NCBI GenBank assembly: GCA_021613335.1
Contig: JAJTWR010000481.1
Span: 2,677,001-2,741,000, forward strand
Length of the DNA stretch: 64,000 bases
Direction of reading: 5' to 3'
Source of the DNA: Whitmania pigra
Lineage: Eukaryota > Annelida > Clitellata > Hirudinida > Haemopidae
How positions within the stretch are numbered: position 1 is the first letter of the stretch; every line of letters starts with the position of its first letter. Positions 25,409 to 42,916 of this stretch are shown piece after piece. A program made the translations under genes and the position numbers. Below the pieces are notes generated by a model. The model saw only the letters and a list, made by a program, of their open reading frames with translations. It was not told where the DNA came from and made no database searches.

Positions 25409-28400
25409 TTAAAATAATATTAAAATTATATATATAATATATAATAATAATAATATTATTACTATTGTTATTGTAATAATAATAATAATTAATAATAATA
25501 AAAATTAACATAGTCAGAAAGATTCACAAACCTCCAAAAGATGAAGAAGCTTTGTGCTAGCCACCATTGATAAAGTTTTGAGATATGGTGACACTGTAGT
25601 GATAATGACAATAAGGAGACAATGAAAATTAAATGAAGCATGATGAATAGCTAAATATGACATACCATATTGTTTTATAATTGAGTCATCACAATTACCA
25701 TAGCAATTACTGTTAATTATTTAGATCAAATAATTAAACAAATGCTAATAAATCATTAGAAATGATTAACAATGAATTATTAATAATTATCACCATTAAC
25801 AATGATTGTCAGGAGACAATCAAAGAGTGGCTGTAATCTTTGGTGGCCTGTTGTAATGATCTTGTGGAAGACCTGATAATGATGTTTAATTATTATAAAT
25901 GTTGTTACTATTATAAATATAATTTTTGTCATCCTCATCATCATCATCATTGCCTTTGCAAAAGCCATTCAATCTTAACTTGTAGGTGACTGACAAACAA
26001 CATTATTCTTCCATTCAAGATAAAAATAAAGTAAACAGCAATTAATTCGCTTGGTAACATAACTTAAAAAAAAAAACTCACAATGATGAGCAGATCGGCA
26101 TGCGACCCTGTGAAAACGGGGATGTCCATGGGAACCCTGACGGTGTAGGGCTTGTTCAGTCGCACCCCAAAGTTCCTTTCTCCACTCAAAAGCAAAAGGA
26201 TGAACACCCCGATGTGCATGAGGCCGACCCGAGCTAAGAAAAGTGGTTTTTTTTTATAAGAATAAAGTTATAATCCAGCAATTGAAAAAGAGTAAAGAAT
26301 ATCTTAAAATTATCTTCTAATATATTTTCTAATTCTAATACTTATGAAATATTTAATTAAGTTTTTAGCTGTTTTAATATTTTAGTAATTGTTACTTGCA
26401 TTGATCGGATCTTGCATCATTTAGGTAAAACAATATCGGGACCAACACGTCCAAAACATCGCTGCTCTTCAGAACGTAGAACATGAATTTCTGAAAGTCA
26501 TTTTCAATTGCAAATTACTCATTTTAATGAAACAAGCATATTTTATATTAAACAAGCATATTAATTATAATTATAAAATTGATTTGATTAAAACCAATCA
26601 ATAAAGTGCAGAAAATCTCGGAAATTTTTTCAAAAACTCATTGAACACAGACAAATAACACTGTGACAAGACCACTGCTTTTCAAAAATTGCAAAATAAT
26701 AAAATATTTTACTAGAATACACAGAATAGAATTAGTATGTGACAGAAACAGGCAAAACAATATTCAAAAGGATACCTTGTTGATGTCGCAAATCTTCCAA
26801 AGAAAGACGAGTAGCTCCTGATGGAACTGAATCTTCTTGCAGGAGCCCGGGAGGTAGGTCTGCATGAGCGGGTTGTTCAGCAGACGTGTCAGTCCCTTCA
26901 GCATGAATGCAAAGTCCTAAATGTGGAATTTTAGAATTAGAAATGTGAAACTTATTAAATGAATTCCTGTCAAGTCCTTATTAACCTCTTTGAAGTTTAA
27001 TTTTAAAATTTAAAAAAAAAACAATAAACAATTCAGTAAGTAACAATTTCATTGCCTCTTCCCTGTGAATCCTGGACAGGTAGTTGATGAATAAGTTCTC
27101 CGAACCTCCAAACTGACCCTGAAGATGAAAGACATATTTCTCAAAACAAATTCAAGAACTTCTCTTAAACATCTCAGAAACATTTCATTGAAATTGATTT
27201 AATTTTACCTCAGCAAGTCTTCAAAACAACAGAAATGACCCACATAGAAAAAAAATGGAACATGAATGTGAAAGTTAATCGAGTTATTGTTACTACTAAT
27301 ACTACTGCAAGTAAATTAAACAACAAAATATCCATAATTCTGTGCTAAAAATGGAACCTCCACAGATGGTCTGTTTCCAGGACTTGTGGATCCGGATATG
27401 ACTTCGGAAGGAGTTGAGTTGGCGGCATAATCTCCATCCAGAGTCACGCACAGGACGTGAAGTGCGACCTGGAAAATACCATCAATCAATTCTTTTTTTT
27501 ATTTCTCACCGAGAAATCCACATTGCATGCCATGCCGATTAGAAAGTATTAATCGAATTATTAAGTTAAACAGACCAAATACCCAAGATAACAACGACAA
27601 CAACAACAGTATCAAGTAGATAGTCACCTCAACTAGAGGCTCCCTGAAGTCGGAGAACATGAGGTAATTGTAGGGCAGGCCGTACCCGACCGGGTCGTAG
27701 GAGCACACCACGTTGAGGAGGGAAGTGAACAACGGCAGGGCATGCCTGTTCTCAGTGGATGTGAAGTAAGCTATCCATTGATTCAGCTCTGTCTGGGAAT
27801 CTTAAACACGTCAAATATCAAACAATTAAAAATCGAAAGATTAGAAGATGACAAAGTGAATTTAGTCAGTTTAAATTGAAATAAAAATGCAGGGACCAAA
27901 TTAATTAATTATCAAATTGCATTAGGAATTTGTTCACACTTGAAGTAACTTTTTGAATTCATAAGCTTTAAAAAACTTTTACTGGAAAGACAAAAAATAA
28001 TCATTTGATTCAAATCAGTTATTCTTTACCAATCCAACCAGATGCATTTTCATTAAATTTTACAGAAAATAAATAAAAACTTATTTAATTCAATCAACCC
28101 TAAATAAAAAAAAAAGAACACAAAGGCACATAAAAATACCTAATTGTACAATTATAAATCAAAATAATTATAATGTAATAATAAAAAAGATGCCAACCAT
28201 TTGAAGAAAAATACATGGTCTCTGAGAAGCAGGTGAGCAGCAATTTTAGGACCTCGGTCCTGTTTTGATCGTAGTTGGCTGTGGAAGGGGGGTTGTGGGT
28301 GAACCCTACCCCTGCTGCCCAGATGTACTCACAGCTGTCGATGGAGATCATGTCATCGGGATTGTCCTGCAGATGCGTTAAACGTCACGGTTCACATTGA

Positions 28401-29266
28401 GATGGTGGATGTTAAGGTTGTCCACTAATTAATGGATCTTAACGACTAACCGGGCCCGATTTTTTACTTGCGCTGACAGTAAAGTCTGGACAAAAGAGCA
28501 GGTCCTGGAATGTTGGCAGTTGTTTGGTAGTGTAAGAAATGTAATCAAAAATTAGTGCAAAAAAAAGCAAAAGCAACATATTCCAAGTAACAAATAAATG
28601 TTAGAAAAAATCGATTTATTAAATTTTATGCTCACACATAATGCTGTGATCAATGACTGAGCCAGAGGCACACTTCCATCCTGAATGACGAAAAAATAGT
28701 TTAAGTTTCTTCAAAAAAGATAATTTTTAGATTCACCTCATTCTCATCCTTTTTGTGGCCTGGAAGGGTACTCCAGAAAAAGCCTCTCCAATCTGGATCT
28801 TCAAAGATGTAGGGAAGAATTCTAATGAGCAGCCTAATGCAATTTTGAACTGTGGAAACAATCAAGTGGCAGCCTCAAAACGACATATAATGTCTTTAAA
28901 ATACAATTTTTAACGAACCAGTCTGTTCATCCTTTACAGACCGACAACCTGACTCGGCCACTTGAACAAGTTTTTCAACTGCCTTGTAACACAGTGTTGC
29001 CAGATTTGATGGAGATTCTTCCCTCAGTGCTCTTATTTCAGCAGCTGGTATAAGCGTAAATACATCCTGAATGCATGTGGCCGCTTCTGACCAAAACTGG
29101 CTCCAAAAAGCTTCATCGTTAGCATCGACCGGCTGTAAAAATTTTCCAGTCAATTAATTTCAATGTGAGGCTCATTATTTATGAATAGTGACTCATTTAC
29201 TTGGGTCCTTGTTGTCAACTGAACTACAGACTTTCTAAAATTCAATTTTGTATCCGTATTTCCCAT
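22008..29266 (-). CDS. HID1: HID1 domain-containing protein
   Basis: HID1 is a myristoylated trans-Golgi protein needed for dense-core vesicle formation in neuroendocrine cells. Inferred exons: 29266-29201, 29132-28919, 28849-28737, 28680-28636, 28504-28451, 28366-28198, 27788-27628, 27468-27358, 27118-27056, 26916-26776, 26490-26400, 26233-26082, 25872-25794, 25593-25532, 25346-25244, 25135-24887, 24537-24244 (possible cassette), 23401-23142, 23054-22944, 22791-22700, 22361-22203, 22071-22008. Phases are consistent throughout. The protein has 950 residues with the cassette, 852 without (human 788). It begins MGNTDTKLNFRKS, with Gly2 for myristoylation. Diagnostic blocks include PAAEIRALREESPSNLATLC, CSYDPVGYGLPYN, LNNPLMQTYLPG, FNNIIQYQF and the ending WYDTDVKLFEIQRV. 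The extra length is a low-complexity region before the C-terminal block. Two introns start with GC. The gene is head to head with APBA. Confidence 0.93.
23802..23858. repeat. AAT microsatellite in a HID1 intron
   Basis: AAT/TAA trinucleotide repeats run for about 57 bp within the intron between the cassette exon and the exon at 23401. Confidence 0.9.
24244..24537 (-). other. HID1: Possible cassette exon of HID1
   Basis: This 294-bp segment is bounded by a good acceptor (TTGATTGCAG) and donor (GTGAGT). It is open in the HID1 frame and has phase 1 at both ends. It sits between the ATPG-ending exon (25135-24887) and the exon encoding GIENMTEK (23401-23142), which also join in frame directly, as in human HID1. 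It would add 98 residues with no recognisable domain. Confidence 0.6.
25375..25502. repeat. AAT/TA-rich microsatellite in a HID1 intron
   Basis: About 128 bp of imperfect AAT repeats mixed with TA runs lie in the intron between exons 25593-25532 and 25346-25244. Confidence 0.9.
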
Positions 29267-29787
29267 TATAAACTAATTCGATGATATATTTGGAAACGTC
29301 GGGTCAGTACAAAAATATCAACAAATGAATCTTTACAAGCACCGTTGGATTACGTGCATCAGGGACGTGAATGTCTTCTGCTATGAAATGTCGAGTAAAG
29401 AATTATAAGTTAAAAATATGTATCTAATTTAAACATTTAAACAAAAAATCATTTGTTAAATGTTTGTAAAAATTTAATTAGTTAATTTTTTTTACACATT
29501 TTTAGAATAAAGTTGACAAAAGACCGTATAATGTCTAACACTTAACAACTACACAAAATTATTAAGTTGTGGAAATTGACATAATGGGTATTCATCATTA
29601 TTGGCCTTTGATGAACGTTGCTGTAGTGGGCTGTTTTTTGCGTATGGATTGGTTCGCTAAGGCGCCTTGTAGAGGGTAGTTTTAGTGGCGTTGACTGGGC
29701 GCTGGAATAAACAAATTTATCAATTAAATCAACAAAAATCACCAAACGATTCGCATATAAATTGAAGCCAGATATTAATGATTTTGA
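29267..29787. promoter_or_regulatory. Shared upstream region of HID1 and APBA
   Basis: The start codons of HID1 (minus, 29266) and the Mint/X11 gene (plus, 29788) are 521 bp apart, so both promoters must lie here or in unseen upstream leader exons. The stretch is AT-rich, except for a more GC-rich patch around 29630-29705. No TATA box is evident. Confidence 0.5.
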
Positions 29788-32700
29788 ATGGAGGATACTG
29801 TATTACACAGAGACCCAACAGAAGTTTTTAGTCCCTTGGAATCAGACAAAGTATCAAATGTCTCATCGCTCAGCGCATTTCTGGCAACACTGAACCAGTC
29901 TGGTTCAGGTAACACCAGGATAAGAAGGTTGAATTAAATTGAGTATTGCTTTTTAAATTATTATTTTATAATATCCACACAGCACTTATGCATACTTATA
30001 TCAGAATTACTTAGCAGATATATGTTTAATAGAAATCTTTAATTTGTAAATCTATCAGGTTTCTAGATGAAACTGGAAGCCTAGACGTCAATGTGGGAGA
30101 CAACAATTCCTGCCGGCTCAGTGATATAAGCAGCATCTCATACACTAATGTTACTCAGGATGATAACGAGAGTTTAGGATGTGAGACCAATGCTTCTCTC
30201 GATAATATAATAGACAGTGCCAGCTCGTGTAGAAGTGACGAATCTCCTTACGAGCTGGATCACGACGAAGCTGATTATGGTCTAGATTCAAGTGGCTATT
30301 TTGGAAATCAGGATCTTTTTCCAGAAAGGCCCATAAAAGTTGACAAGTCTAGCATGACTAATCTGGCTCCTTCAGATGATGATATAAAAAATTTTATGAG
30401 CATAAATGACTCTCATCATAACTCAGGGTTTTCTGCTGAAATAAAAAGAGATTCAACAAGGCCTCAAAAATCTATGGATGAATCAGCTGGTGCAGAAATT
30501 AGGGAAATAAATATAAGCCCCAAAGCTGAGAAGCCTTCGAATAAAAATTTTGGTGATACTTCAACTATGGACAGCTGCGTGAGATCTCCAAGTTTTTTGC
30601 ATGCTTCTAGCGACGATGAATCCAGTTCGGAATTGAAAGATATATTTGTAAACAAGGATTTCAGTAACAAAATTGAATTGAAGCTGAACGGTATGATCGG
30701 AACAAAGTCCGCCATAAGTAACTGTAAGGGTTCAAAAGTAATGTTGGAGTTTTATTGCAGCAAAAATGTTGATAAAGAACGAACTGACAAGTTATCTGAA
30801 GTGAGAGACGAGCTCAAAGTTAATAAAAATACTTTAAGAAACACCTGCTCAGAATTTGATATGTTAGAAAATAATCTAGGGTATAAAGATTTAATAGATC
30901 TAAGCAGACCACAAAAGGAATCTGAGGTGACAGTGGATATGTCTCTTGCTAAGCCAATTGTGATCACAAAGAGCCATGATGAAACTAAAAAAGTGAGAAT
31001 ACCTTCAAGAATTAGACCTTCTCCTGGGTTGGCCAAGCGAATTGAAGAATCCAGGGCAGAATCTACGATGCAAGATTCACAACCCTCCGCCAAATTTATT
31101 CCGGCATCCACCAATGATGGATTCCCGACCAACAATAAGAGATTGCTAGATTTAGCTAAGAATGATGAAACAAACTCACAAAGTGCTGACAGCTCTGAAT
31201 CTAAAACTGAAGAAAAGAAATCTTGTTCAGCCAAAGCCTTAGACTTTTGCAACGAAGACATCGAATCGAGTCTCAACGAGATCCGATCGATTCTGTACGG
31301 TTCGAGAATTGGATTGGCAAAGTCGACCAGCCATGCCACAAATTTAAATCAAAGTATTAGCAGCCATGCCATAACTAAGATGCAAACTTCTTCCAATAAT
31401 TTGATTGACAGCTCCATCCATTTGACTGACAAAGATTTGTGCACAAATAACATTAAACACTCTAGTTCATGTGAGGTCCTTAAGGATTTGTCTGAGGAAA
31501 AGATTTTCACCAATGAGGAGGAGTATGCCAAAACCAGGGACAATCCGGGTGACGGTCAACCAGTCAAGGCAGAGATGTCGGTGATCGATGAATTGCTCGA
31601 AGAGCTGAGAATGAATGAACCGAATCACGTCGAAGATCAAGATATTCCGCAAATAAACTCTCCCGGTGTCGAGATGAAGAGCAACTTGAAATACAAACTC
31701 GTTGACAATCATTCAGAGAGGACTTACGTTGTCAACCTCTCGGTCCCTTACACCTTGGAAAAGAAGACATTTTCTCTCTCACCAGAAGCCACTGATTGTG
31801 ATAGCATCGATGCCTCGAGCATCATTTCAGAAGAGGGGAAGTCCTCGCCCAGTGCCATGCCCGTGGTTGAGGATGGACTCTCGAGCGAAGACGAAGGCCG
31901 TGACGGACTGAATGAATTCCCTAGAGGCGGTAAAGCCAGGAAATCTTACACAAACAGCATCAGGGCCGAGCACGTCCCCAGGGTTTTAAAACACGAGGAT
32001 AGGTTTTTCCAGACCTCCTCCTCTGGATCTGTGTCCAACCTGTCCATTTCATCCTCTCATTCGAAGCAAAATGGTTTTCCTGTTCAAATGAAGCTTTCAG
32101 AAAAACAAGCTCCAAAAAAAGACATCAAGCCTAAAGTTAAGGACAATTCAACTGAACCCTTGCCTGTTCATCTCGATAAGTTTGTTATTTTATATTTTGG
32201 ACTTTGTGGCACGATTGACTGCTTGGTGTGTACTTACATGTATATAATTATATGTTTAATTTTTAATAATGTTAACATTTTGATCTTTGAGTTTGCATTA
32301 CTTTTAAAAACAGCAAGAAAATTGCACATGTAAAATGAAAATTTGATTTGAATTTGTTGAAAAGTTTTTGAAAGATTTCACATTTCAAAAATTTTCATTT
32401 TCATTATGAATAAACACTCTCTATAACTTTTTTATGTTAGCATTAAAGTTCAAGTGGATGTCAAAGTAAAGTCGGAGAGACCGGGTAAGTGCCTATACAG
32501 AATAACCATGTTCACTTTATTTTGGCATTTAACAATGACGTTATCAGTTTGACTCTATCCTGACATTTTCCTTTGTGTTTTCAGATTTGTTTGGATTTTT
32601 GGTTTCTGTTCAAGTAACTAATTTATTCTTATATTTTTATTCTAATGATTTTCATTCGATTTGGTTGCGTTTAAAAAAAAATCTCTTTAGTGAAAAATAA

Positions 32701-35274
32701 GCTAAAATACTCGTTGTCGTGTGTTGCTGAAAGTTGTTGATTTTGCATGTCTTTCCAATAGATACTGAGAGAAATCCAGATGGCCAGGATATTATAGAGA
32801 TGAAGAAGATGTCCGAAATAGCTTTGTTTCAGTCATCAACCAAAGGTTCCATCCAGAAGCCCCAAACAGGAACAAACTCTCTAAGAATTGGGGACGAAGA
32901 CGATAAAACGTTGCAGAAAGCTGATCAGGACTTAGGGAGGAGTGACAGTTTTGAGGTCAGGCAGCACCCAAAACTAAATCATCCCACCAGAGACCTTACC
33001 CAGGAGACAACTGAAGAGGGGTTGAACATGCTAAATAAAGGTGTCCCTCTGCAGGATTTAAAACCCGCTCAAGACGACAAAATGTCAGAGAAGAAACCCA
33101 GCGATGCAGCTGGTGCTACAAAAACTCCAAATGTAAGTCGAACCGAGGTGACGGCAATGTTTTTGTCTTGCGGTTCTATTTGTGATTATTTTGGGAAAAT
33201 GATGATAAAAGTAAGGCATTAAGTGATGAAGATGAAATTTATTTTGCAGGATGACAAAACAAGAGCAAAAAATTATGATAATGAAAGAGAATCATGTAAG
33301 GATCATGAATTCCTTTTTAATGATCATCAACATGTTTTAAAGAAAGTTTATCATGGTTGGATTTTTTCCAGTTCTCATTGAGGGGGTCTTGTTTCGTGCC
33401 CAGTACCTCGGCTCAACCCAGCTGGTTTCTGAGGGCCAGCCCTCGAAGGCAACAAGATTAATGCAAGCCCAGGAAGCAATAAACAGAATTAAGGTTTTAT
33501 TTTCTTAATAAATAAATAAAAAGTCAAGGTTTTGTTTTTTGCATGGCCCTTTATGGTGGTCTTTAATAAGTTTTAGGGTTTAAGGGTAATCAGATTTTTG
33601 AATTATTTTATTATTTCCATAATTCTTGTGGATTTAGTGCTTTTTATTAATCGCACCAATTTAATATTTACGTCATTTTTATTTATGTCAGGACCCAACA
33701 TTGAAAGGAAACCCACGTCCCAGTACCCTCGTCGATCTGTTTGTCTCGGTGGAAAAAATCATGGTGCTCAACACAGACCTCCAAGTAATAATTGATTGAA
33801 TTTTAACACTAATCAAGTTATTCTCATTTAAATTGACCGTCGTCATCGATCAGGAAATCATGATGGATCATGCACTGCGAACCATCTCGTACATAGCGGA
33901 CATTGGAGACGTTCTTGTAGTTATGGCTCGAAGGGGGCCGATGAACAACGGCAACAGTCCGGGCGCTGGAGAACCTACCGTTCAGGATCAAGCAACCTTG
34001 ACGTCAGCTGTTGGGCACAACCAGGCCAAAATCTGCTGCCATGTCTTCGAATCTGACGAGGTTAGTATTTTGAAATCTCTTGTTTACAATATTTTTCTCT
34101 TATTTTGAGTAATTTCACTTGATCGTTTAGGCCCAGTTGATTGCACAGTCGATCAGCCAAGCATTCCAGGTTGCTTACATAGAATTCCTGAAGGCCAACG
34201 GAATCAATGATCCCGATCTGATCAAGGAGATGGATTATCAGGATGTCTTGAGTCAGCAAGAAATCTTTGGAGAGGAGTTGTTTCTGTTCTCAAACAGGGA
34301 CATGCAAAAAGAGGTTGAAATTAAATTTTGTATTTAAAAAAATCATTGAAATCGTTCATTGAAAACATCATATGCATAAATTGCTTAATTTGAGGTCTTG
34401 GTACCGAAATCAAAAGGAGAGCCCTTAGGGATGGTTATTGTTGAATCTGGTTGGGGAAGTATGGTTCCAACCGTGGTTCTGGCCAACATGGCTCCAGGTG
34501 GAGCTGCTGCCAGGTGCGGTCAGCTGAACATCGGGGATCAAATTATCTCTGTAAATGGGATCAGCCTAGTGGGCTTGCCCTTATCAACTTGTCAGGCACA
34601 TTTGAAGGTCAGATTTTTATTTTTTTCATTCAATAAACAGTCTTATGACTACAATTCTTGTTGGTTGGTTTGTCACATAATTTAGCATCTTTCAGGCTTT
34701 GAGAAATGAGATTTTGGCCCGTTTCATGGTTGTTTCCTGCACTCCTGTCGTGGAAGTCTTGGTGAAGAGACCGGACATCAAGTACCAACTCGGTTTTAGC
34801 GTCCAGAATGGCGTGGTTATTATCGTGAATTATTGAATTTATTTCAAATGGAGAAGTAACTTGACTGGTTGAATTGCCTCAGTCATAGCTAACTGAAGAT
34901 TGGAAATTATTATGACTTTATTTATTTGTTTAAAGTGTAGAAGCATTATCTCGACAGATATGCAGCCTGTTGAGAGGTGGAATAGCAGAGAGAGGAGGTG
35001 TCAGAGTGGGTCACAGGATCATCGAAATCAATGGAAACAGTGTCGTTGCAGTGCCCCACGACAAGATTGTATCCATGTTGGCGTCATCTGTCGGTGAGGT
35101 CAGTCGGTTGTTTAAGTCATTCGGGCAATTGGTCGTTTGTCGCTTTGATGTAGAAATGAATTGTCTCCAATTTGTTGATTCACTTGTCTGTTATGCTTTC
35201 AGATCCACATGAAAACCATGCAAACCTCCATTTATCGCCTATTGACTGGTCAGGACACTCCTCATTACATTTGA
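29788..35274 (+). CDS. APBA: Mint/X11 adaptor (APBA family, LIN-10 homolog)
   Basis: Mint/X11 proteins bind the NPxY tail of amyloid precursor-like proteins and link to Munc18, CASK and vesicle trafficking. Exons: 29788-29908, 30067-32179, 32441-32484, 32762-33132, 33250-33298, 33372-33493, 33692-33784, 33854-34060, 34131-34313, 34395-34607, 34696-34815, 34958-35098, 35203-35274. They sum to 1,282 residues with all phases consistent. Residues 1 to about 900 are acidic, serine-rich and disordered, mostly in the 2.1-kb exon 2. The PTB domain (about 900-1100) has [13 protein letters not shown] and [20 protein letters not shown]1 (about 1102-1190) has [15 protein letters not shown]2 (about 1190-1275) has LGFSVQNGV and [20 protein letters not shown]. 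The C-terminus is HYI, like PVYI in vertebrates. The linker inside the PTB domain is shorter than in mammals. A single-copy invertebrate gene cannot be called APBA1, 2 or 3. Confidence 0.94.
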
Positions 35275-36595
35275 TAGATTTGATTCATTTGAGACATTGA
35301 GACTCCGAGGAGAAACAATGATTTGATCCATTTTATTCGGAAAGGTTCACCTAAGTATTGTTTATACATTACGTTCATCAAGACAGCAAGCGTTTGTTTT
35401 TCTAATGTTGTCATGGAAATTGCTGTGCATAGCTGTTCGTTACTTTTGTCACATGCTTACGGTGACCTACTTTTTGATATTCTCAAGCGCCGACGTTTAG
35501 GGACTCCGGATGCGTTTGTACGTGGAATGCCTGCATTTCGTATGCAATCTTTAGTTTTGCTTTTTGCATCTCTTTTCTGCATGTCACCGACCACTACTTC
35601 ACTCTTTAACCGAGGAGTTCAATCCGTTCAGTTGACGATAAAACTAAAATCAACGCATATGTGCTTTTGACATCGCGAGGTTGTATTATGCTATTACGTC
35701 ACGGAATCTGCAGGACGTTCGCTTTGAGTGTCTCCTGTTGCAAGCATTTGCATTTTTTCTTTGTCTAAAAGCTTTCTGGCCTTTCACTATGTTGCCGTGG
35801 CAACCTTTCAGTGGAAATAAATGCGATGTTCATTGGGGGATTTGGAAACTTGATGCTGAATGTTAGGAACCGTGGCGAAGCTTCTGAAGCGCTTAGTGGT
35901 ATGGCTTTTTGGTGGAAGGTCGAAAAATGGCGTGGCATGACACTGCTCACCAGTCATCCAGTTCGTTTCGTAGGGTGAAAAAGCCTTAAATATCAATTAT
36001 TTCAGCTTTAGAATTTTAGGAAGAATCCAGTAGAGGTATTGCTAAAAATTGTAGGGACATGAGTTTTTTCAGAGTTCTGCTATTGCATGCTACGAGAGAC
36101 TTGAAACGCAGAGAGGGCAGTGAGCCAACATTCGGTTAAGCCTTTTCTTTATTTTTTTTCACTTATTTTACTCCATGCCTGTTGTTTGAACATCTCTCTA
36201 TTATTACTCAGAAATGCAATTGTTACCTTACAAATCTTTCCAGAGATCACCCGTAAGACTCGTCACACGTGTACCTATGTTCCAGGAATGTCCTTTTCTT
36301 CTATTGAATAGAGTATTATTTATAGCTTGTTTCTATACTACAAGCTATTCGGCTCAAACTGGGCGTTGCATTACTCAGCATAACTGGGAGAGCTTACGAA
36401 TTAATAGGAATGGTAACAGCAGAGCTATTCATAGGCAACTACACCTCTAAGATACTGCCACGAAGGAATAAAGCCTTCGTCGCTGACATTTGTGCGTTTG
36501 CTGATCAACTGGGAGGTGTCTCCAAATCTCTCGTTGTTTGCACAAATTGCAGATTGGAGCGTGAGTAATATTAATATTTAATATAAAAAAAAAAC
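35275..36595. other. Intergenic region between APBA and the DAPK-like gene
   Basis: A candidate AATAAA for APBA lies at 35816-35821. Short open frames show no family resemblance. Nothing here encodes a protein kinase motif, which matters because the downstream DAPK-family gene lacks a kinase domain. A donor-like GTGAGT near 36560 could end a 5' leader exon of that gene. Confidence 0.4.
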
Positions 36596-41743
<5,148 letters not shown>

Positions 41744-42916
41744 GAGTTGATTTTAGGTTGCTAGAACTGAAACTAGCTAACGGTCTGAAAAATACTTTTT
41801 AAATTCAATTAACATGACACTAACCATGGCTCTTTATGAATAAGACTATTTTAATTATTGAGCAGATTAATAAAAATGCGAACAAAACCTTAAAGCAAGC
41901 ACAAATTATGTGAAAAACAAATTAATTAATTATAAAGGCCCACAACTAATTCCACTTGTATAAAAGGCCTCAATTTATCTTTTATACGTATTTCGAATTT
42001 CAGGTAAATCTTGAATTCTTCTGTTAGTGTGTATATTAAGCTTATGTCAGTTATCGATCACTCGCACTAATCGAGTATCAATAAATTAACGGCTTGGTGA
42101 CAATAAATATATTACGTACAATGTCACATGTCAATCCCATCAGCTTGACTATTTCAACTAACACTTCAGAAGTGGCAATAACAAGTTTCTTCCAAGACCT
42201 CATGTCGATGATTATTCTAGCTAGAAAGTTCGCAAAAATGCATCTCATAGGACATTTTTGCAAGCACGTCATTTTTATGTATGGGGAGCAAGAAAGTCAT
42301 CCCCTCATGTTATGGGAGAATTTTCCCATTGGAAAAACAAAAAACATTTTTTGAGATAATTTTGAAGAAATGATAAAGCGGGAAAAAACTGAAGTTCCAA
42401 ATATATCGCGGATTGCACCATGGAACTTGTTCCAACCGGTAATAAAAATAAGGTTGGAAGTGGTTATAAGATATCTGTATGTATCTGTATGTATTTATAT
42501 CGCAATCAAAGAAAAAAGTGATGGCAATATTGTCGACTTTGATGTTAGACCCATTAAGCTCTCGGATTATTTTGTTTTTCATTTTAGATGGCACAGTATT
42601 GGTCATGTAGACACTCTAAATTATGTCATGATTAGTGTGATTTAAGGCTTGTTAGGGTAACGTGGTACTCTTTCATAAAATGTTTTTAAAATAAGACATT
42701 TCTCATTTTGTCTACATATGACTAAAATACTATAAATTTTATGTATTGTTTTTTTAAATTTTAATGTGCATTTTTATAAACTTAATTATTTATTTAAAAA
42801 AAAACTGCAGCAATCAAGCGACACCTAGCAGTGGGTAAATTATTTGTCTATGCTTACGTGGGCTCGTAGTTAAAGCACTTAAAACAAAGATCGTAGATTT
42901 TGCGGGTTTTGCAAAG
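41744..42916. other. Spacer between the DAPK-like gene and HM13
   Basis: It holds the DAPK-like poly(A) signal at 41869-41874 and presumably the HM13 promoter close to 42900. I see no other gene or repeat. Confidence 0.4.

Noticed and set aside
30752..31339. 195-codon minus-strand open frame inside APBA exon 2
   Set aside because: It is antisense to the large disordered APBA exon, with serine/leucine composition mirrored from the sense codons and no domain.
35323..36450. Several 60-115 codon frames between APBA and the DAPK-like gene
   Set aside because: They lack family resemblance, consistent splice borders or signs of a kinase domain, and lie in probable 3' UTR and spacer.
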